Position numbers and translations under genes: made by a program. A stretch of DNA of 64,000 nucleotides from Collinsella sp. TF06-26 (GTDB taxonomy: Bacteria; Actinomycetota; Coriobacteriia; Coriobacteriales; Coriobacteriaceae), in contig NZ_NKXR01000008.1 in NCBI RefSeq assembly GCF_002232035.1, positions 41,484 to 105,483 on the forward strand, read 5' to 3'. Every line of letters starts with the position of its first letter. Position 1 is the stretch's first letter. Below, in pieces: positions 23,887 through 32,048 of this stretch. Under the pieces are notes generated by a model. The model did not search any database, was not told where the DNA came from, and saw only the letters and a program-made list of their open reading frames with translations.

Positions 23887-24900
23887 ATGCCGTATATGAA
23901 AATCAATCACGCGATTCTGCATATCCTGGACTTTGACTCTGCCGTCAACGTTATGAGCCAGCGCGAGCTCGATATCGAGAGTCGTACCGTGCGCAACTTC
24001 GTGACCACGCATCTGCGCCGCGCACGTACCTCGGCCGACAATAAACGCGCCACGTTTGCCGAGAACTCTGCGTTTGGCGGCGAGCTCAAGGGCTATTTCT
24101 TTGGCGAGCGCGAGTTCGTGGACCTGTCGCAGCAGATTGCGGAGTTTATCTCCTCCGAGCTCACCAAAGCCGAGAAAGCCGAGTCCACCGACGTGCTCGT
24201 GGCCGATTTTGACGACGATGAGGATGCCCGCTGGTTTGCCGTGATGCTGCTGGGCTCCAAGCAGGCTTTTATGCACGAAGTGGGCCGCGAGGAGGGAGAG
24301 GTGCGCAACGACATCGCGCGCCACTACGCCATTCTGCCGAACCCCTCGCAAAAGGTGCCGAGCTATGCCATCGTGCGTGCGAGCACCATGGAGATCGGTT
24401 ACGTGGACAAGAAGCGCAAGATTGCCGGTGAGGACCGTATGCTTATCCCCGATGGCCTGCTGCAGTGCGACACGGGCGTATCAGGCAAGGAGGTCATCGA
24501 CACCGTGACGCGTGTGGTCGAGGAAGTCGCCGAGGAGCACGGTGCCAATACGGCCGTGGCGCTCGCCAAGGTTAAGGCTGCCGTCGCCGAGAAAGTCGAG
24601 GATGACGAGGAGCTGCCGCCCTGGGATATCGTCGATGAGGTCTTTGAGGACGAACCGGTTATCAAGGAGAGCGTGCGCGCGGCACTGACTGAGGAGAAGG
24701 TGCCTGAGCGTGTGCCCGTGGAGCGCAAGCAGGTCGAACGCGCGGCCGTGCGCAACCACAAGATTCGTACCGATACGGGCATCGAGATCAGCTTTCCGGC
24801 CGAGATGGGCTCGAACTCCGAGTACATCGAGTTCGTCAACGAACCCAACGGCCTCATCTCCATCGAGCTCAAGAATATCGGCAGCATCGAGAATCGATAA
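23887..24900 (+). CDS. Nucleoid-associated protein (NdpA/YejK-like, 37-kDa family)
   Basis: This 337-residue protein opens with KINHAILHILDFDS, typical of the pfam 37-kDa nucleoid-associated family. It has FEERE-type residues, an acidic VADFDDDEDARWFAVMLLGSK strand, YAIVRASTMEIGYVDKKRKI and a C-terminal DTGIEISFPAEM region. The family binds the nucleoid and in mobile elements can blunt host defence. Here it is a single chromosomal gene. Two in-frame ATGs (23887, 23896) are close, with an SD hint ACGGA before the first. A middle acidic/helical stretch (residues ~205-285) is longer than typical. Confidence 0.82.
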   Translation: MPYMKINHAILHILDFDSAVNVMSQRELDIESRTVRNFVTTHLRRARTSADNKRATFAENSAFGGELKGYFFGEREFVDLSQQIAEFISSELTKAEKAESTDVLVADFDDDEDARWFAVMLLGSKQAFMHEVGREEGEVRNDIARHYAILPNPSQKVPSYAIVRASTMEIGYVDKKRKIAGEDRMLIPDGLLQCDTGVSGKEVIDTVTRVVEEVAEEHGANTAVALAKVKAAVAEKVEDDEELPPWDIVDEVFEDEPVIKESVRAALTEEKVPERVPVERKQVERAAVRNHKIRTDTGIEISFPAEMGSNSEYIEFVNEPNGLISIELKNIGSIENR

Positions 24901-24925
24901 GTTGCGTTACGCCTACAGCGGGAAA

Positions 24926-24963
24926 GCAAAGGCCGAAGCCCTTTGGGTCTTCGGCCTTTTTGC
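24926..24963 (+). terminator. Intrinsic terminator after the nucleoid-associated protein gene
   Basis: GCAAAGGCCGAAG pairs with CTTCGGCCTTTTTGC, with a 10-nt loop and T5. Confidence 0.88.
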
Positions 24964-25007
24964 TTGGAGCTCAATTGAGTTGCAGACTGAGCATAAGTCA
25001 GCGAAAG

Positions 25008-25099
25008 CGCCCCTAAGCGAGCAAGGTGACGTGAAAGAGGAAGGAAGCGTACTTTGGTACGCGACCGACGATTGAACGTCAGATTGCCGCTTAGGGGCG
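25008..25099. ncRNA. Structured palindromic element, copy 1 (GCGTAC-TTTG-GTACGC apical hairpin)
   Basis: It lies between convergent genes. Its nested helices are an outer 12-bp stem (25008-25019 with 25088-25099), GCAA/TTGC, a GG/GA internal loop, TGACGT/ACGTCA, a purine-rich internal loop (25033-25046 against 25063-25075), and an apical GCGTAC hairpin. A second copy at 39.8 kb keeps both internal loops and the apical stem while changing helix bases in a compensatory way. It could be an RNA, a terminator or a palindromic repeat. Function and strand are unknown. Confidence 0.6.
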
Positions 25100-25192
25100 T
25101 TTGTAGCGTCGACCGGTCCGTCGTTCGTTAGAACGACGGAACCAAAGGTGCAGCGTCGAGCCGTTACGCGGGTTGGTAAACCCGCGTAACTA

Positions 25193-25912
25193 TTAAAGTT
25201 GACGTAAGCCCTCTTCCAGGCCGGTCTTGCTGTCGGTCTTCTCGTCGCGCATCTTGATGACGCGGGCGGGGACGCCGGCCACGACGGCACCGGCGGGGAC
25301 ATCCTCGACGCACACGGCGCCGGCGGCAACGACAGCGCCCTTGCCTACGTGCACGCCCTCCAAGACCACGGCGTTGGCGCCGATCATGACATCGTCCTCG
25401 ATGATGACGGGCGTGGCGCTGGCGGGCTCCACAACGCCTGCCAGCACGGTGCCGGCGCCGATGTGGCAGTTCTTACCCACGGTGGCGCGGCCGCCCAGCA
25501 CGGCGCCCATGTCGATCATGGAGCCCTCGCCGATAACGGAGCCGATGTTGATGATGGCGCCCATCATGATGACGGCGCGGTCGCCGATCTCGACGCGGTC
25601 GCGGATGATTGCGCCCGGCTCGATGCGGGCATTGATGCCCTTAAGGTCGAGCATGGGCACGGCAGAGTTGCGGCAGTCGTTCTCCACATCGTAGTAGTCG
25701 ATGGAGTCGGCATTGGCATCGAGGATGGCCTTGAGCTCTTCCCAGTCGCCAAAGACGGTCTTGCCACGACGGCCGCCGTAGACGTGCGCATTGCCCCACT
25801 GGACCTTCATGCCGGGCTTCTCGCGCACATACAGCTTGACGGGCGTCTTTTTGGGCGCGGTGGCGATGTAATTGATAATCTCCTGGGCATCCATCTCGGC
25901 TGCGTTACTCAT
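25193..25912 (-). CDS. dapH: 2,3,4,5-tetrahydropyridine-2,6-dicarboxylate N-acetyltransferase
   Basis: This 239-residue acetyl-CoA-dependent enzyme of the acetylase branch of lysine/DAP synthesis has an N-terminal alpha/beta region (residues ~1-85) that binds the dicarboxylate. A left-handed beta-helix of hexapeptide repeats follows ([18 protein letters not shown]..., [15 protein letters not shown]..., [10 protein letters not shown]...), ending in [12 protein letters not shown]. Length fits DapH rather than the longer succinyl DapD. It is last in the riboswitch-controlled lysA-dapA/dapB/dapH operon, 39 bp after dapB. Confidence 0.94.
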   Translation of the reverse strand: MSNAAEMDAQEIINYIATAPKKTPVKLYVREKPGMKVQWGNAHVYGGRRGKTVFGDWEELKAILDANADSIDYYDVENDCRNSAVPMLDLKGINARIEPGAIIRDRVEIGDRAVIMMGAIINIGSVIGEGSMIDMGAVLGGRATVGKNCHIGAGTVLAGVVEPASATPVIIEDDVMIGANAVVLEGVHVGKGAVVAAGAVCVEDVPAGAVVAGVPARVIKMRDEKTDSKTGLEEGLRQL

Positions 25913-25951
25913 ATGCTGTTTCTCCTTTGCGTGGGTACGGTAGGTAACTGG

Positions 25952-26692
25952 TTAGGCGAACATGACCTGGTCGAAGGTGTAGAAGCCGGGGTCGCGGACG
26001 ACGAGCTTTTGAGCGGCGGCCAGAGCGCCGTTGACAAAAATCTGGCGGCTTGTGGCGCGATGGCTAAGCGTGACTTCCTCGTCCTGGCCAAAGAAGCTTA
26101 CCTCGTGCACGCCGGCGACGGTGCCACCGCGCAGCGAGTGCATACCGATCTCCTTGGGGTCACGCGCGCCGCACATGCCCTCGCGACCGTAGACAGGATG
26201 ATAGCCAGCCTCAGGCTCGGCCTCGACCACGGCGTCGAGCAGCAGCTTTGCAGTGCCGCTGGGGGCGTCGACCTTTTGGTTATGGTGCGTCTCGACGATT
26301 TCGCAGTCAAAGCCGGGCAGCTCGCGTGTGGCCTGTGCTACCAGATGACGCAGAGCTGCGATACCGATGGAGTAATTTCCGGAGTGCATGACGCGGGCGT
26401 TTTGACCCAGCTCGCGCAGGCGATCCATCTGCTCGGGTGTGTAGCCCGTGGTGCCCGAGACCAATGCGGCGCCTGTACGCTCGACATAGGCGACGACGGC
26501 GTCGAAGGTCACGACGTTCGAGAAGTCGATGATTACATCGGCCGTCGGTGCGCTCTCGAGCTCGGACAAGTCGAAGCCGATCTGGGCGACGATGTCAAAA
26601 ACGGGCTCTCCAGCGGCGTTGACAATGCCCTCGGCGGTAGTGCGGATCAGCGAGCCCATGCGGCCCGTTCCCATAATGACGGTCTTAATCAA
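25952..26692 (-). CDS. dapB: 4-hydroxy-tetrahydrodipicolinate reductase
   Basis: This 246-residue NAD(P)H-dependent reductase has the N-terminal dinucleotide loop MGTGRMGSLI, ALVSGTTGYTPEQ, the catalytic EIVETHHNQKVDAPSGTA (His pair and Lys) and HRATSRQIFVNGAL. It reduces the DapA product for DAP/lysine synthesis. Its ATG overlaps the end of the lysA-dapA fusion by 8 bp, so it is translationally coupled to it. Confidence 0.95.
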   Translation of the reverse strand: MIKTVIMGTGRMGSLIRTTAEGIVNAAGEPVFDIVAQIGFDLSELESAPTADVIIDFSNVVTFDAVVAYVERTGAALVSGTTGYTPEQMDRLRELGQNARVMHSGNYSIGIAALRHLVAQATRELPGFDCEIVETHHNQKVDAPSGTAKLLLDAVVEAEPEAGYHPVYGREGMCGARDPKEIGMHSLRGGTVAGVHEVSFFGQDEEVTLSHRATSRQIFVNGALAAAQKLVVRDPGFYTFDQVMFA

Positions 26693-28994
26693 GCAGACCA
26701 GCTCCCTTCAGAGCATCGGTAAGTGCGGCTCGCGTGTCGTTGGCCATGGGGCACAGCGGCATGCGGTAGTTTGCCTCGATCATACCCATCTGGGCGAGCG
26801 CTTCCTTAACGGGGATGGGGTTGACCTCGCTAAAGAGGGCATTGATGAGCGGCTGGCCGGCAATCTGGATATCGCGGGCGCGCTCCACGTCGCCGTCCAG
26901 ATAGGCGCGGCACATGTCGTGCACGAGTTGCGGCTGAACATCGGCCCACACACTGATGGTGCCCGAGGCGCCCAGGCTCATGAGCGGCACGGTGAGGGCG
27001 TCCTCGCCCGAGTACATGCGGAAGTCATCGGACAGCAGGTGGGCGATCTTGGCCGCGTAGGCGACGTTGCCCGAGGCTTCCTTAATACCCATGATGTTGG
27101 GGTGCGCGGCCAAGCGCTCTACGTTGCGCTCGCTGATGCCGCAGCCGCAGCGGCCGGGGATGTTGTACAGGATGCAGGGGATATCTACGGCATCGGCAAC
27201 GGTCTTAAAGTGCTGGTAGATGCCCTCCTCGTTGGACTTGTTGTAGTAGGGGGTAATGAGCAGCAGGCCGTCGGCGCCCAGGCCCTGATAGGTGAGCGAC
27301 TTGGTGAGCATGGTCTGCGTGGAGTTGGAGCCCGAGCCGGCGATGACGGGGACACGGCCTGCAACCTGCTTGACCACCGCGGCGACAACGGAGTTGTCCT
27401 CGTCATCGGTCATCGTGGCGCTCTCGCCGGTGGTGCCCAGGGTGAGGATGGCGTCGGTACCGTTTTGCAGGTGGAAATCGATAAGGCGCTCGAGCGCGTC
27501 AAAGTCGACGCTTCCGTCCTTTTTAAACGGCGTGACGAGGGCGACGATCGAACCCTCGAGGTTGCGGATATCCATGTTCTTCTCCTTCGCTTCCGCGATC
27601 TGGATGCGTTTGTTCCACTGAGCGGCGACGGCCAGACGCTCGTCCTGGGCGCGACGGCGGGCACTTTCGGCGCGCGACTTGGCCAGCAGCTCTCGGCCGC
27701 TCGGCAGCACGTCGAGCGTGGCAAAGTAATCGCCCGGGCGCTCAGCACGGCGGATGAGGTCGGCCGAGCCATCGGGGCGCAGCAGCACCTCGGCGGAGCG
27801 CAGACGGCCGTTGTAGTTGTAGCCCATGGAGTAGCCATGCGCGCCGGTATCGTGGATCACGAGCAGGTCGCCCATGTCGATATGCGGCAACTCGCGATCA
27901 ATGGCGAACTTGTCATTGTTCTCACACAGATTGCCCGTGATGTCGTAGGTGTCCGTAACGGGTGCTGCGGTCTTGTCGGCGCCACCCGGCTGTCCCATCA
28001 CCGTAATGTGGTGGTAAGCGCCATACATGGCAGGACGGATCAGATCGACGGCGCTTGCGTCCACGCCGATATAGTCCTTGTAGATCTGCTTTTCGTGGAT
28101 GGCCTTGGTCACCAGGCAGCCGTAGGGGCCCATCATAAAGCGACCCATCTCGGTGCAAATCGCCACATCGCCCATGCCGGCGGGAACCAAGATCTCGTCG
28201 TAGGCCGCGTGTACGCCCTCGCCGATGGCACGGATGTCGTTAGCCTGCTGCTCGGGCAGGTAGGGGATACCCACACCGCCGGACAGATTGATAAAGGCGA
28301 CATGTGCGCCCGTTTCACGCTCCAGGCGCACGGCAAGCTCAAAGAGGATGCGCGCAAGCTTGGGGTAGTAGTCGTTGGTGACGGTGTTGCTGGCAAGGAA
28401 TGCGTGGATGCCAAAGTCCTCGGCGCCCTTGGCCTTGAGCATGCGGAAGGCCTCGAAGAGCTGCTCGGTGGTCATGCCGTATTTGGAGTCGCCGGGGTTA
28501 TCCATGATGCCGTTGGAGAGCTGGAATAGGCCGCCCGGATTAAAGCGGCAGCTGACCGTCTTGGGGATGGGTCCCGCAACGCGCTCAAAGAACTCGATGT
28601 GGCTGATGTCGTCAAAGTTGACGATGGCACCCAGCTTGTCGGCGAGCTCAAAGTCCGCCGCCGGTGTGTCGTTGGACGAGAACATGATGTCGTGTCCGGT
28701 GATGCCCAGCGAGCGGGCGATCATGAGCTCGGTATAGCTCGAGCAATCGCAGCCGCAGCCGTATTCGTTGAGAATGGAGATGAGTGCCGGGTTGGGGTTG
28801 GCCTTGACGGCAAAGTATTCCTTAAAGCCCGGGTTCCATGCAAAGGCGTCGCGCACCTCTTGCATGTTGCGTCGGATGCCTGCCTCGTCATATAGATGAA
28901 ATGGCGTGGGGAACTGCTCGACGATATGCTCGAGCGTCTCCTTGTCCACAAACGGCTGCTTGGCCGCATATGCCTCGTTGGGGGTTAATGCCAT
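26685..28994 (-). CDS. lysA-dapA: LysA-DapA fusion: diaminopimelate decarboxylase / 4-hydroxy-tetrahydrodipicolinate synthase
   Basis: This is one uninterrupted 769-residue frame. Residues ~1-430 are a PLP alanine-racemase-fold decarboxylase: PLP lysine in YFAVKANPNP, CGCDCSSYTEL, the ligand-binding Gly-rich INLSGGVGIPY, CTEMGR and HDTGAHGYSMGYNYNG. A ~45-residue charged helical linker follows. From residue ~474 (MDIRNLEGSIVALVTPF) it is a full DapA: TLGTTGESATM, ITPYYNKSNEEG, YNIPGRCGC and the Schiff-base Lys in GIKEASGN. An internal ATG (27575) has AAGGAG exactly 6 nt upstream, so a separate ~296-residue DapA may also be made. It heads the operon behind a lysine riboswitch. LysA is the last pathway step and DapA the first committed one. 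Confidence 0.9.
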   Translation of the reverse strand: MALTPNEAYAAKQPFVDKETLEHIVEQFPTPFHLYDEAGIRRNMQEVRDAFAWNPGFKEYFAVKANPNPALISILNEYGCGCDCSSYTELMIARSLGITGHDIMFSSNDTPAADFELADKLGAIVNFDDISHIEFFERVAGPIPKTVSCRFNPGGLFQLSNGIMDNPGDSKYGMTTEQLFEAFRMLKAKGAEDFGIHAFLASNTVTNDYYPKLARILFELAVRLERETGAHVAFINLSGGVGIPYLPEQQANDIRAIGEGVHAAYDEILVPAGMGDVAICTEMGRFMMGPYGCLVTKAIHEKQIYKDYIGVDASAVDLIRPAMYGAYHHITVMGQPGGADKTAAPVTDTYDITGNLCENNDKFAIDRELPHIDMGDLLVIHDTGAHGYSMGYNYNGRLRSAEVLLRPDGSADLIRRAERPGDYFATLDVLPSGRELLAKSRAESARRRAQDERLAVAAQWNKRIQIAEAKEKNMDIRNLEGSIVALVTPFKKDGSVDFDALERLIDFHLQNGTDAILTLGTTGESATMTDDEDNSVVAAVVKQVAGRVPVIAGSGSNSTQTMLTKSLTYQGLGADGLLLITPYYNKSNEEGIYQHFKTVADAVDIPCILYNIPGRCGCGISERNVERLAAHPNIMGIKEASGNVAYAAKIAHLLSDDFRMYSGEDALTVPLMSLGASGTISVWADVQPQLVHDMCRAYLDGDVERARDIQIAGQPLINALFSEVNPIPVKEALAQMGMIEANYRMPLCPMANDTRAALTDALKGAGLLD
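27573..27587 (-). promoter_or_regulatory. Internal ribosome-binding site and ATG for free DapA
   Basis: Inside the fusion frame, AAGGAG (27582-27587) is followed after 6 nt by ATG (27573-27575), exactly where the DapA homology begins. This would permit independent translation of DapA from the same mRNA. Confidence 0.65.
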
Positions 28995-29007
28995 GTCCCG
29001 TAAACCT

Positions 29008-29072
29008 CGCTATCCAGACGGCGCCATCTGCGCATCGAATCCGCATAGCGTGGACCCAATGTCCGGATAGCG
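29008..29072 (-). promoter_or_regulatory. Expression-platform hairpin before lysA-dapA
   Basis: CGCTATCCGGA (29062-29072 on the minus strand) pairs with TCTGGATAGCG (29008-29018), one mismatch. The 3' arm touches the GAGG before the ATG at 28994. There is no U tract, so regulation is probably at translation initiation. Confidence 0.55.
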
Positions 29073-29084
29073 CTCCCGCATTGC

Positions 29085-29225
29085 TGCAGACAGTCCTGCG
29101 GGTGTTTCCCGCAGGCCCACCAGGTTGTTCGTGCCCGAAAAGCCCAGTTCGGCGGGTTTCGCCTCCCCACGGGGTCAAAGCCTGCCGGCTCACCCGCGGT
29201 TCTTCGTGCCCGCGCCTCTATCAAG
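29085..29225 (-). ncRNA. Lysine riboswitch (L box) upstream of lysA-dapA
   Basis: On the minus strand the order of conserved blocks is TGATAGAGGCGCG, AAGAACC, GGCAGG..TTGACCCC, GTGGGGAGGCGAAACCC, GCCGAA, CCTGGTGGGCCTGCGGG, CCCGCAGG and ACTGTC. This is the L-box lysine aptamer pattern, with a closing P1 and a GC-rich P4/P5-like hairpin. It precedes the lysine-pathway operon and should shut it off when lysine is abundant. Confidence 0.9.
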
Positions 29226-29373
29226 TGGTAACGACCCTATCACGTTGCACTTTACCAAACAAGAGTATTCGTATATAACGTTTAAAAAATGCAGGGATAT
29301 GCTGGAAATAAGGGTGTAGCAATCTTGCGGCACAATAGATGGCAGCCGACGCGCACCTACGAAAGGAACCAAT

Positions 29374-30561
29374 ATGGCCGAGCTCCAAGAACTCCGTCGC
29401 TACCGCCGCGACTTGCACAGGATCCCGGAGCTCGACTTCGATCTTCCGCAGACGATCGCCTATATCGAGGGCGTGTTGGCACCGCTCACCTGCGAGGTGA
29501 CCCATCCGTGCCCCAGCTGCGTCTGCGCTTTCTTCGACGCTGGCGTTGGCGCCGCGCATGCCACGGCGATTCGCGCCGATATGGATGCGCTGCCCATTGC
29601 CGAGGCAACGGGGGCAGCGTTCGCTTCGACCCATCCCGGCAAGATGCATGCTTGCGGGCACGATGGACACATGGCCATGGCGCTTTCGGCGGCAACCTTT
29701 GTCGACCGTACGATCCGTGAGCAGCCGGGCGCCATTAAGCGCAATGTGCTCTTTGTGTTTCAGCCGGCCGAGGAGACGACTGGTGGTGCCAAGACGGTGT
29801 GCGAGAGCGGCGTGTTCGAGCGCTACGGGGTGGATCGCATCTTCGGCTTCCACGTGTGGCCCGATCTGCCCGCCGGCACGTTGGCGAGCTGCTCCGGTCC
29901 GTTGCTGGCGCGTTCGAGTGAGACACACATTCATATCCATGGCACGAGCATCCATATCGCTAAGACCTATGGCGTTCCGGTCGAGGAGTCGCACGATGCG
30001 GCGCTGGCGGCTGCCAAGTTCTTGGTTTCCGAGCGCGAGCTCATGGACGAGTTGGGTGTCGACGAGCCCTGCATTGGTAAGTTCGGCCTGCTGCAGGCCG
30101 GCACCGTCTGCAATGCGGTGGCGGGGGAGGCCCATGTTGCCGGCAGCCTACGTGTGTTTACGGACGACATGTTCGACCGCGCGCGCGAGGGCGTGCGCCG
30201 CGTGCTGGACGATGCCTGCGTCGCAACGGGCTGCACATATGACCTCGATTTTGCCGAGGGCTATCCGCCGGTCGATAACGACCCCGAGCTGTTCGCCCAC
30301 ATTGCGCCTGTCTTGTCCGAGCTGCAACTCGTGGATGAGCCTTTGCTGATTGCCGAGGACTTCGCTTTCTATCAGCGCCATCTGCCAGGTGTGTTCTTCC
30401 TCCTGGGTACGGGCGTGCCGGAGGGACAAGATAATCCGATCGATTCGGATGGCTGTCCCGCCTATGCCACGAGCGCCCTTCACACTGATACCATGCTCTT
30501 TGACGAGGAAATCCTACTCAAAGGCCTCGATGTCTACAAACGATTGCTTGGCTTGGAGTGA
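29374..30561 (+). CDS. M20-family amidohydrolase (candidate N-acetyldiaminopimelate deacetylase)
   Basis: This 395-residue M20D metallopeptidase-fold hydrolase has IRADMDALPI, MHACGHDGHMAMAL (metal Cys/His/Asp), FQPAEETTGGAKTV (catalytic Glu pair), a small dimerisation domain and IAEDFAFYQRHLPGVFFLLGTG near the C-terminus. It is divergent from the DapH-containing lysine operon, and the acetylase route needs an N-acetyl-LL-DAP deacetylase, so that role fits. It could instead be a general N-acyl amino-acid hydrolase. The ATG has AAAGGAA upstream. Confidence 0.88.
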   Translation: MAELQELRRYRRDLHRIPELDFDLPQTIAYIEGVLAPLTCEVTHPCPSCVCAFFDAGVGAAHATAIRADMDALPIAEATGAAFASTHPGKMHACGHDGHMAMALSAATFVDRTIREQPGAIKRNVLFVFQPAEETTGGAKTVCESGVFERYGVDRIFGFHVWPDLPAGTLASCSGPLLARSSETHIHIHGTSIHIAKTYGVPVEESHDAALAAAKFLVSERELMDELGVDEPCIGKFGLLQAGTVCNAVAGEAHVAGSLRVFTDDMFDRAREGVRRVLDDACVATGCTYDLDFAEGYPPVDNDPELFAHIAPVLSELQLVDEPLLIAEDFAFYQRHLPGVFFLLGTGVPEGQDNPIDSDGCPAYATSALHTDTMLFDEEILLKGLDVYKRLLGLE

Positions 30562-30563
30562 CG

Positions 30564-30887
30564 ATGGAACGACGCCGACAGTCTGCCGTATATAGTCCGG
30601 GTGGATGCGGATGCGGTTTGCTGCTGCTTCCGGTCATCGCTGTGAGCATTGGCGTGATGTTTGTGTTTGCTGGGCTGGCTGCGGCGGCACTCGTACTGTT
30701 TATCACCGCCATCGGCGTGACGGTCTGGCTGTGCCGTTCTCGCGAGCAGCGCCGCGCCGACGGTAAGACCAATGTCGGCTGGGTCGTCTTCCTGATCATT
30801 GCGTACCTATTGAGCATCAGCTACCTGGTGTTCTTTGTCCTAATGATGATCAGTGCCTTTACCGGGAAATCCGTCACGGTGGGTTGA
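30564..30887 (+). CDS. Small integral membrane protein
   Basis: This ~107-residue protein of unknown family has two long hydrophobic segments. The first spans residues ~15-53 and probably forms two helices separated by a Gly. The second spans residues ~73-100 (VGWVVFLIIAYLLSISYLVFFVLMMI). A basic Arg-rich loop (CRSREQRRADGK) between them is likely cytoplasmic. The ATG lies 2 bp after the stop of the M20 gene, which itself supplies the GGAG SD, so translation is coupled. Confidence 0.7.
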   Translation: MERRRQSAVYSPGGCGCGLLLLPVIAVSIGVMFVFAGLAAAALVLFITAIGVTVWLCRSREQRRADGKTNVGWVVFLIIAYLLSISYLVFFVLMMISAFTGKSVTVG

Positions 30888-30993
30888 TGCGCTGCCAGCA
30901 GACGGTCACGCAAAGTGCGTTTGCTCGGCGTCTGGATAGCTGCATTGGCCGTTTACCGCAACCTTAGCCCTCAGCTAATGAATTCAAGTTCAA

Positions 30994-31045
30994 TCCTTTC
31001 TACGATGTGCTGTGTGCCGGCACGGTAGCCGGATCGTAGGAAGGA
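30994..31045 (+). promoter_or_regulatory. Hairpin sequestering the ribosome-binding site of the FxLYD gene
   Basis: TCCTTTCTACGAT (30994-31006) pairs with ATCGTAGGAAGGA (31033-31045), 12/13, with an inner CCGGC/GCCGG helix (31017-31021 with 31028-31032). The 3' arm contains the GGAAGGA SD used by the ATG at 31052. A translational control element is plausible. Confidence 0.5.
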
Positions 31046-31051
31046 TGAATA

Positions 31052-31495
31052 ATGGCAAAAGAGGGAAAGAAGCCGATCGGCAAGATTGTCCTAGGCGTCA
31101 TCGTGGTGCTGGTTATCGTCGGTGCCGTGGGCTCCATGGGTGGCAATTCAACCGATTCGTCTGCGAGCGATTCGGCAAAATCTGCCGAGACGACACAGCA
31201 GGCTGAGGAGCAAAAAGAACCGCAAGAACCGTATACCATTGCTGACGAGGCTGAAGACACCTCCAATCAGTTTGCCTATAAGATCACGGGCACGCTGACC
31301 AATAACACGGACAAGGAAAAGAGCTACATTCAGATTGAGTATGTTCTGTATGATGCCGATGGCAACCAGGTTGGAACGGCTCTTGCAAACACCAATCATC
31401 TGAAGGCGGGCGGCTCCTGGAAGTTCGAGGCGCTGGGTACGGTGTCTCCCGACCAGGTTGCTAGCTGGGAGCGTTCGGACGTAAGCGGTTTCTAG
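31052..31495 (+). CDS. FxLYD-domain membrane-anchored extracellular protein
   Basis: This 147-residue protein has an N-terminal basic stretch and one transmembrane helix (residues ~10-30), then an acidic Ser/Glu/Gln linker, then a ~85-residue beta-sandwich with the FxLYD pattern: YKITGTLTNNTDKE, VLYDADGNQVGTALANT, LKAGGSWKFEA. FxLYD domains occur in secreted or surface proteins of Gram-positives and function mainly in binding. The SD is inside a stable hairpin, suggesting translational regulation. Function unknown. Confidence 0.8.
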   Translation: MAKEGKKPIGKIVLGVIVVLVIVGAVGSMGGNSTDSSASDSAKSAETTQQAEEQKEPQEPYTIADEAEDTSNQFAYKITGTLTNNTDKEKSYIQIEYVLYDADGNQVGTALANTNHLKAGGSWKFEALGTVSPDQVASWERSDVSGF

Positions 31496-31527
31496 CATGT
31501 TGCATGCACTGGGGGAGGTGAAGTCGT

Positions 31528-31950
31528 ATGCCCGATAAAAAGCTGACCGAGGAGTTGCTCAATGAGCTTCTCGATGCGCCGAACATCGATGGCTATATCA
31601 GGGAGCACGACTTTGCCGCCCCGTCGCTTTCGGACTACCTGAAGCAGCTGCTGCGGGAAAAGGGCTTGGAGCGTTCGCGCGTGGTGCGTATGGCCGACCT
31701 CAACGAGACCTTTGGCTATCAGATCTTTACTGGTTCGCGCAATCCGAGTCGCAATAAGGTGCTGCAGATTGCCTTTGCGATGGCGCTGACGCTCAAAGAG
31801 GCCAACCGTGCACTGACGGCTGCCGGGGTAAGCGTCCTTAACTGCAAGGATCGCCGTGATGCGATTATCATCTTTTGCATCGATCGCGGGTGCAGCCTCC
31901 AAAAGGTCAACGAGGAGCTGTATCGCTTTGGCGAGGAGACGGTGAGTTAG
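31528..31950 (+). CDS. HTH (XRE-like) regulatory protein paired with a Ser/Thr kinase gene
   Basis: This 140-residue soluble protein has a lambda-repressor-type HTH at residues ~38-95: SDYLKQLLREKGLERSRVVRMADLNETFGYQIFTG, then RNKVLQIAFAMALTLKEANRALTAAG. The C-terminal ~40 residues are a further helical segment. It lies 99 bp before a transmembrane Ser/Thr kinase gene on the same strand, an arrangement seen in other Gram-positives. It may be a phosphorylation substrate or operon regulator, but this is inference. The SD GGGGAGG is strong. Confidence 0.72.
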   Translation: MPDKKLTEELLNELLDAPNIDGYIREHDFAAPSLSDYLKQLLREKGLERSRVVRMADLNETFGYQIFTGSRNPSRNKVLQIAFAMALTLKEANRALTAAGVSVLNCKDRRDAIIIFCIDRGCSLQKVNEELYRFGEETVS

Positions 31951-32048
31951 CGGCTGATATCTGAGCCGGCGGAGCTGCCGAACAACGATGCAAACGAACG
32001 GGGCGTGGATGCCATGGGGTGTCTGCGCCCTGCGCTATGATGGAGGCT

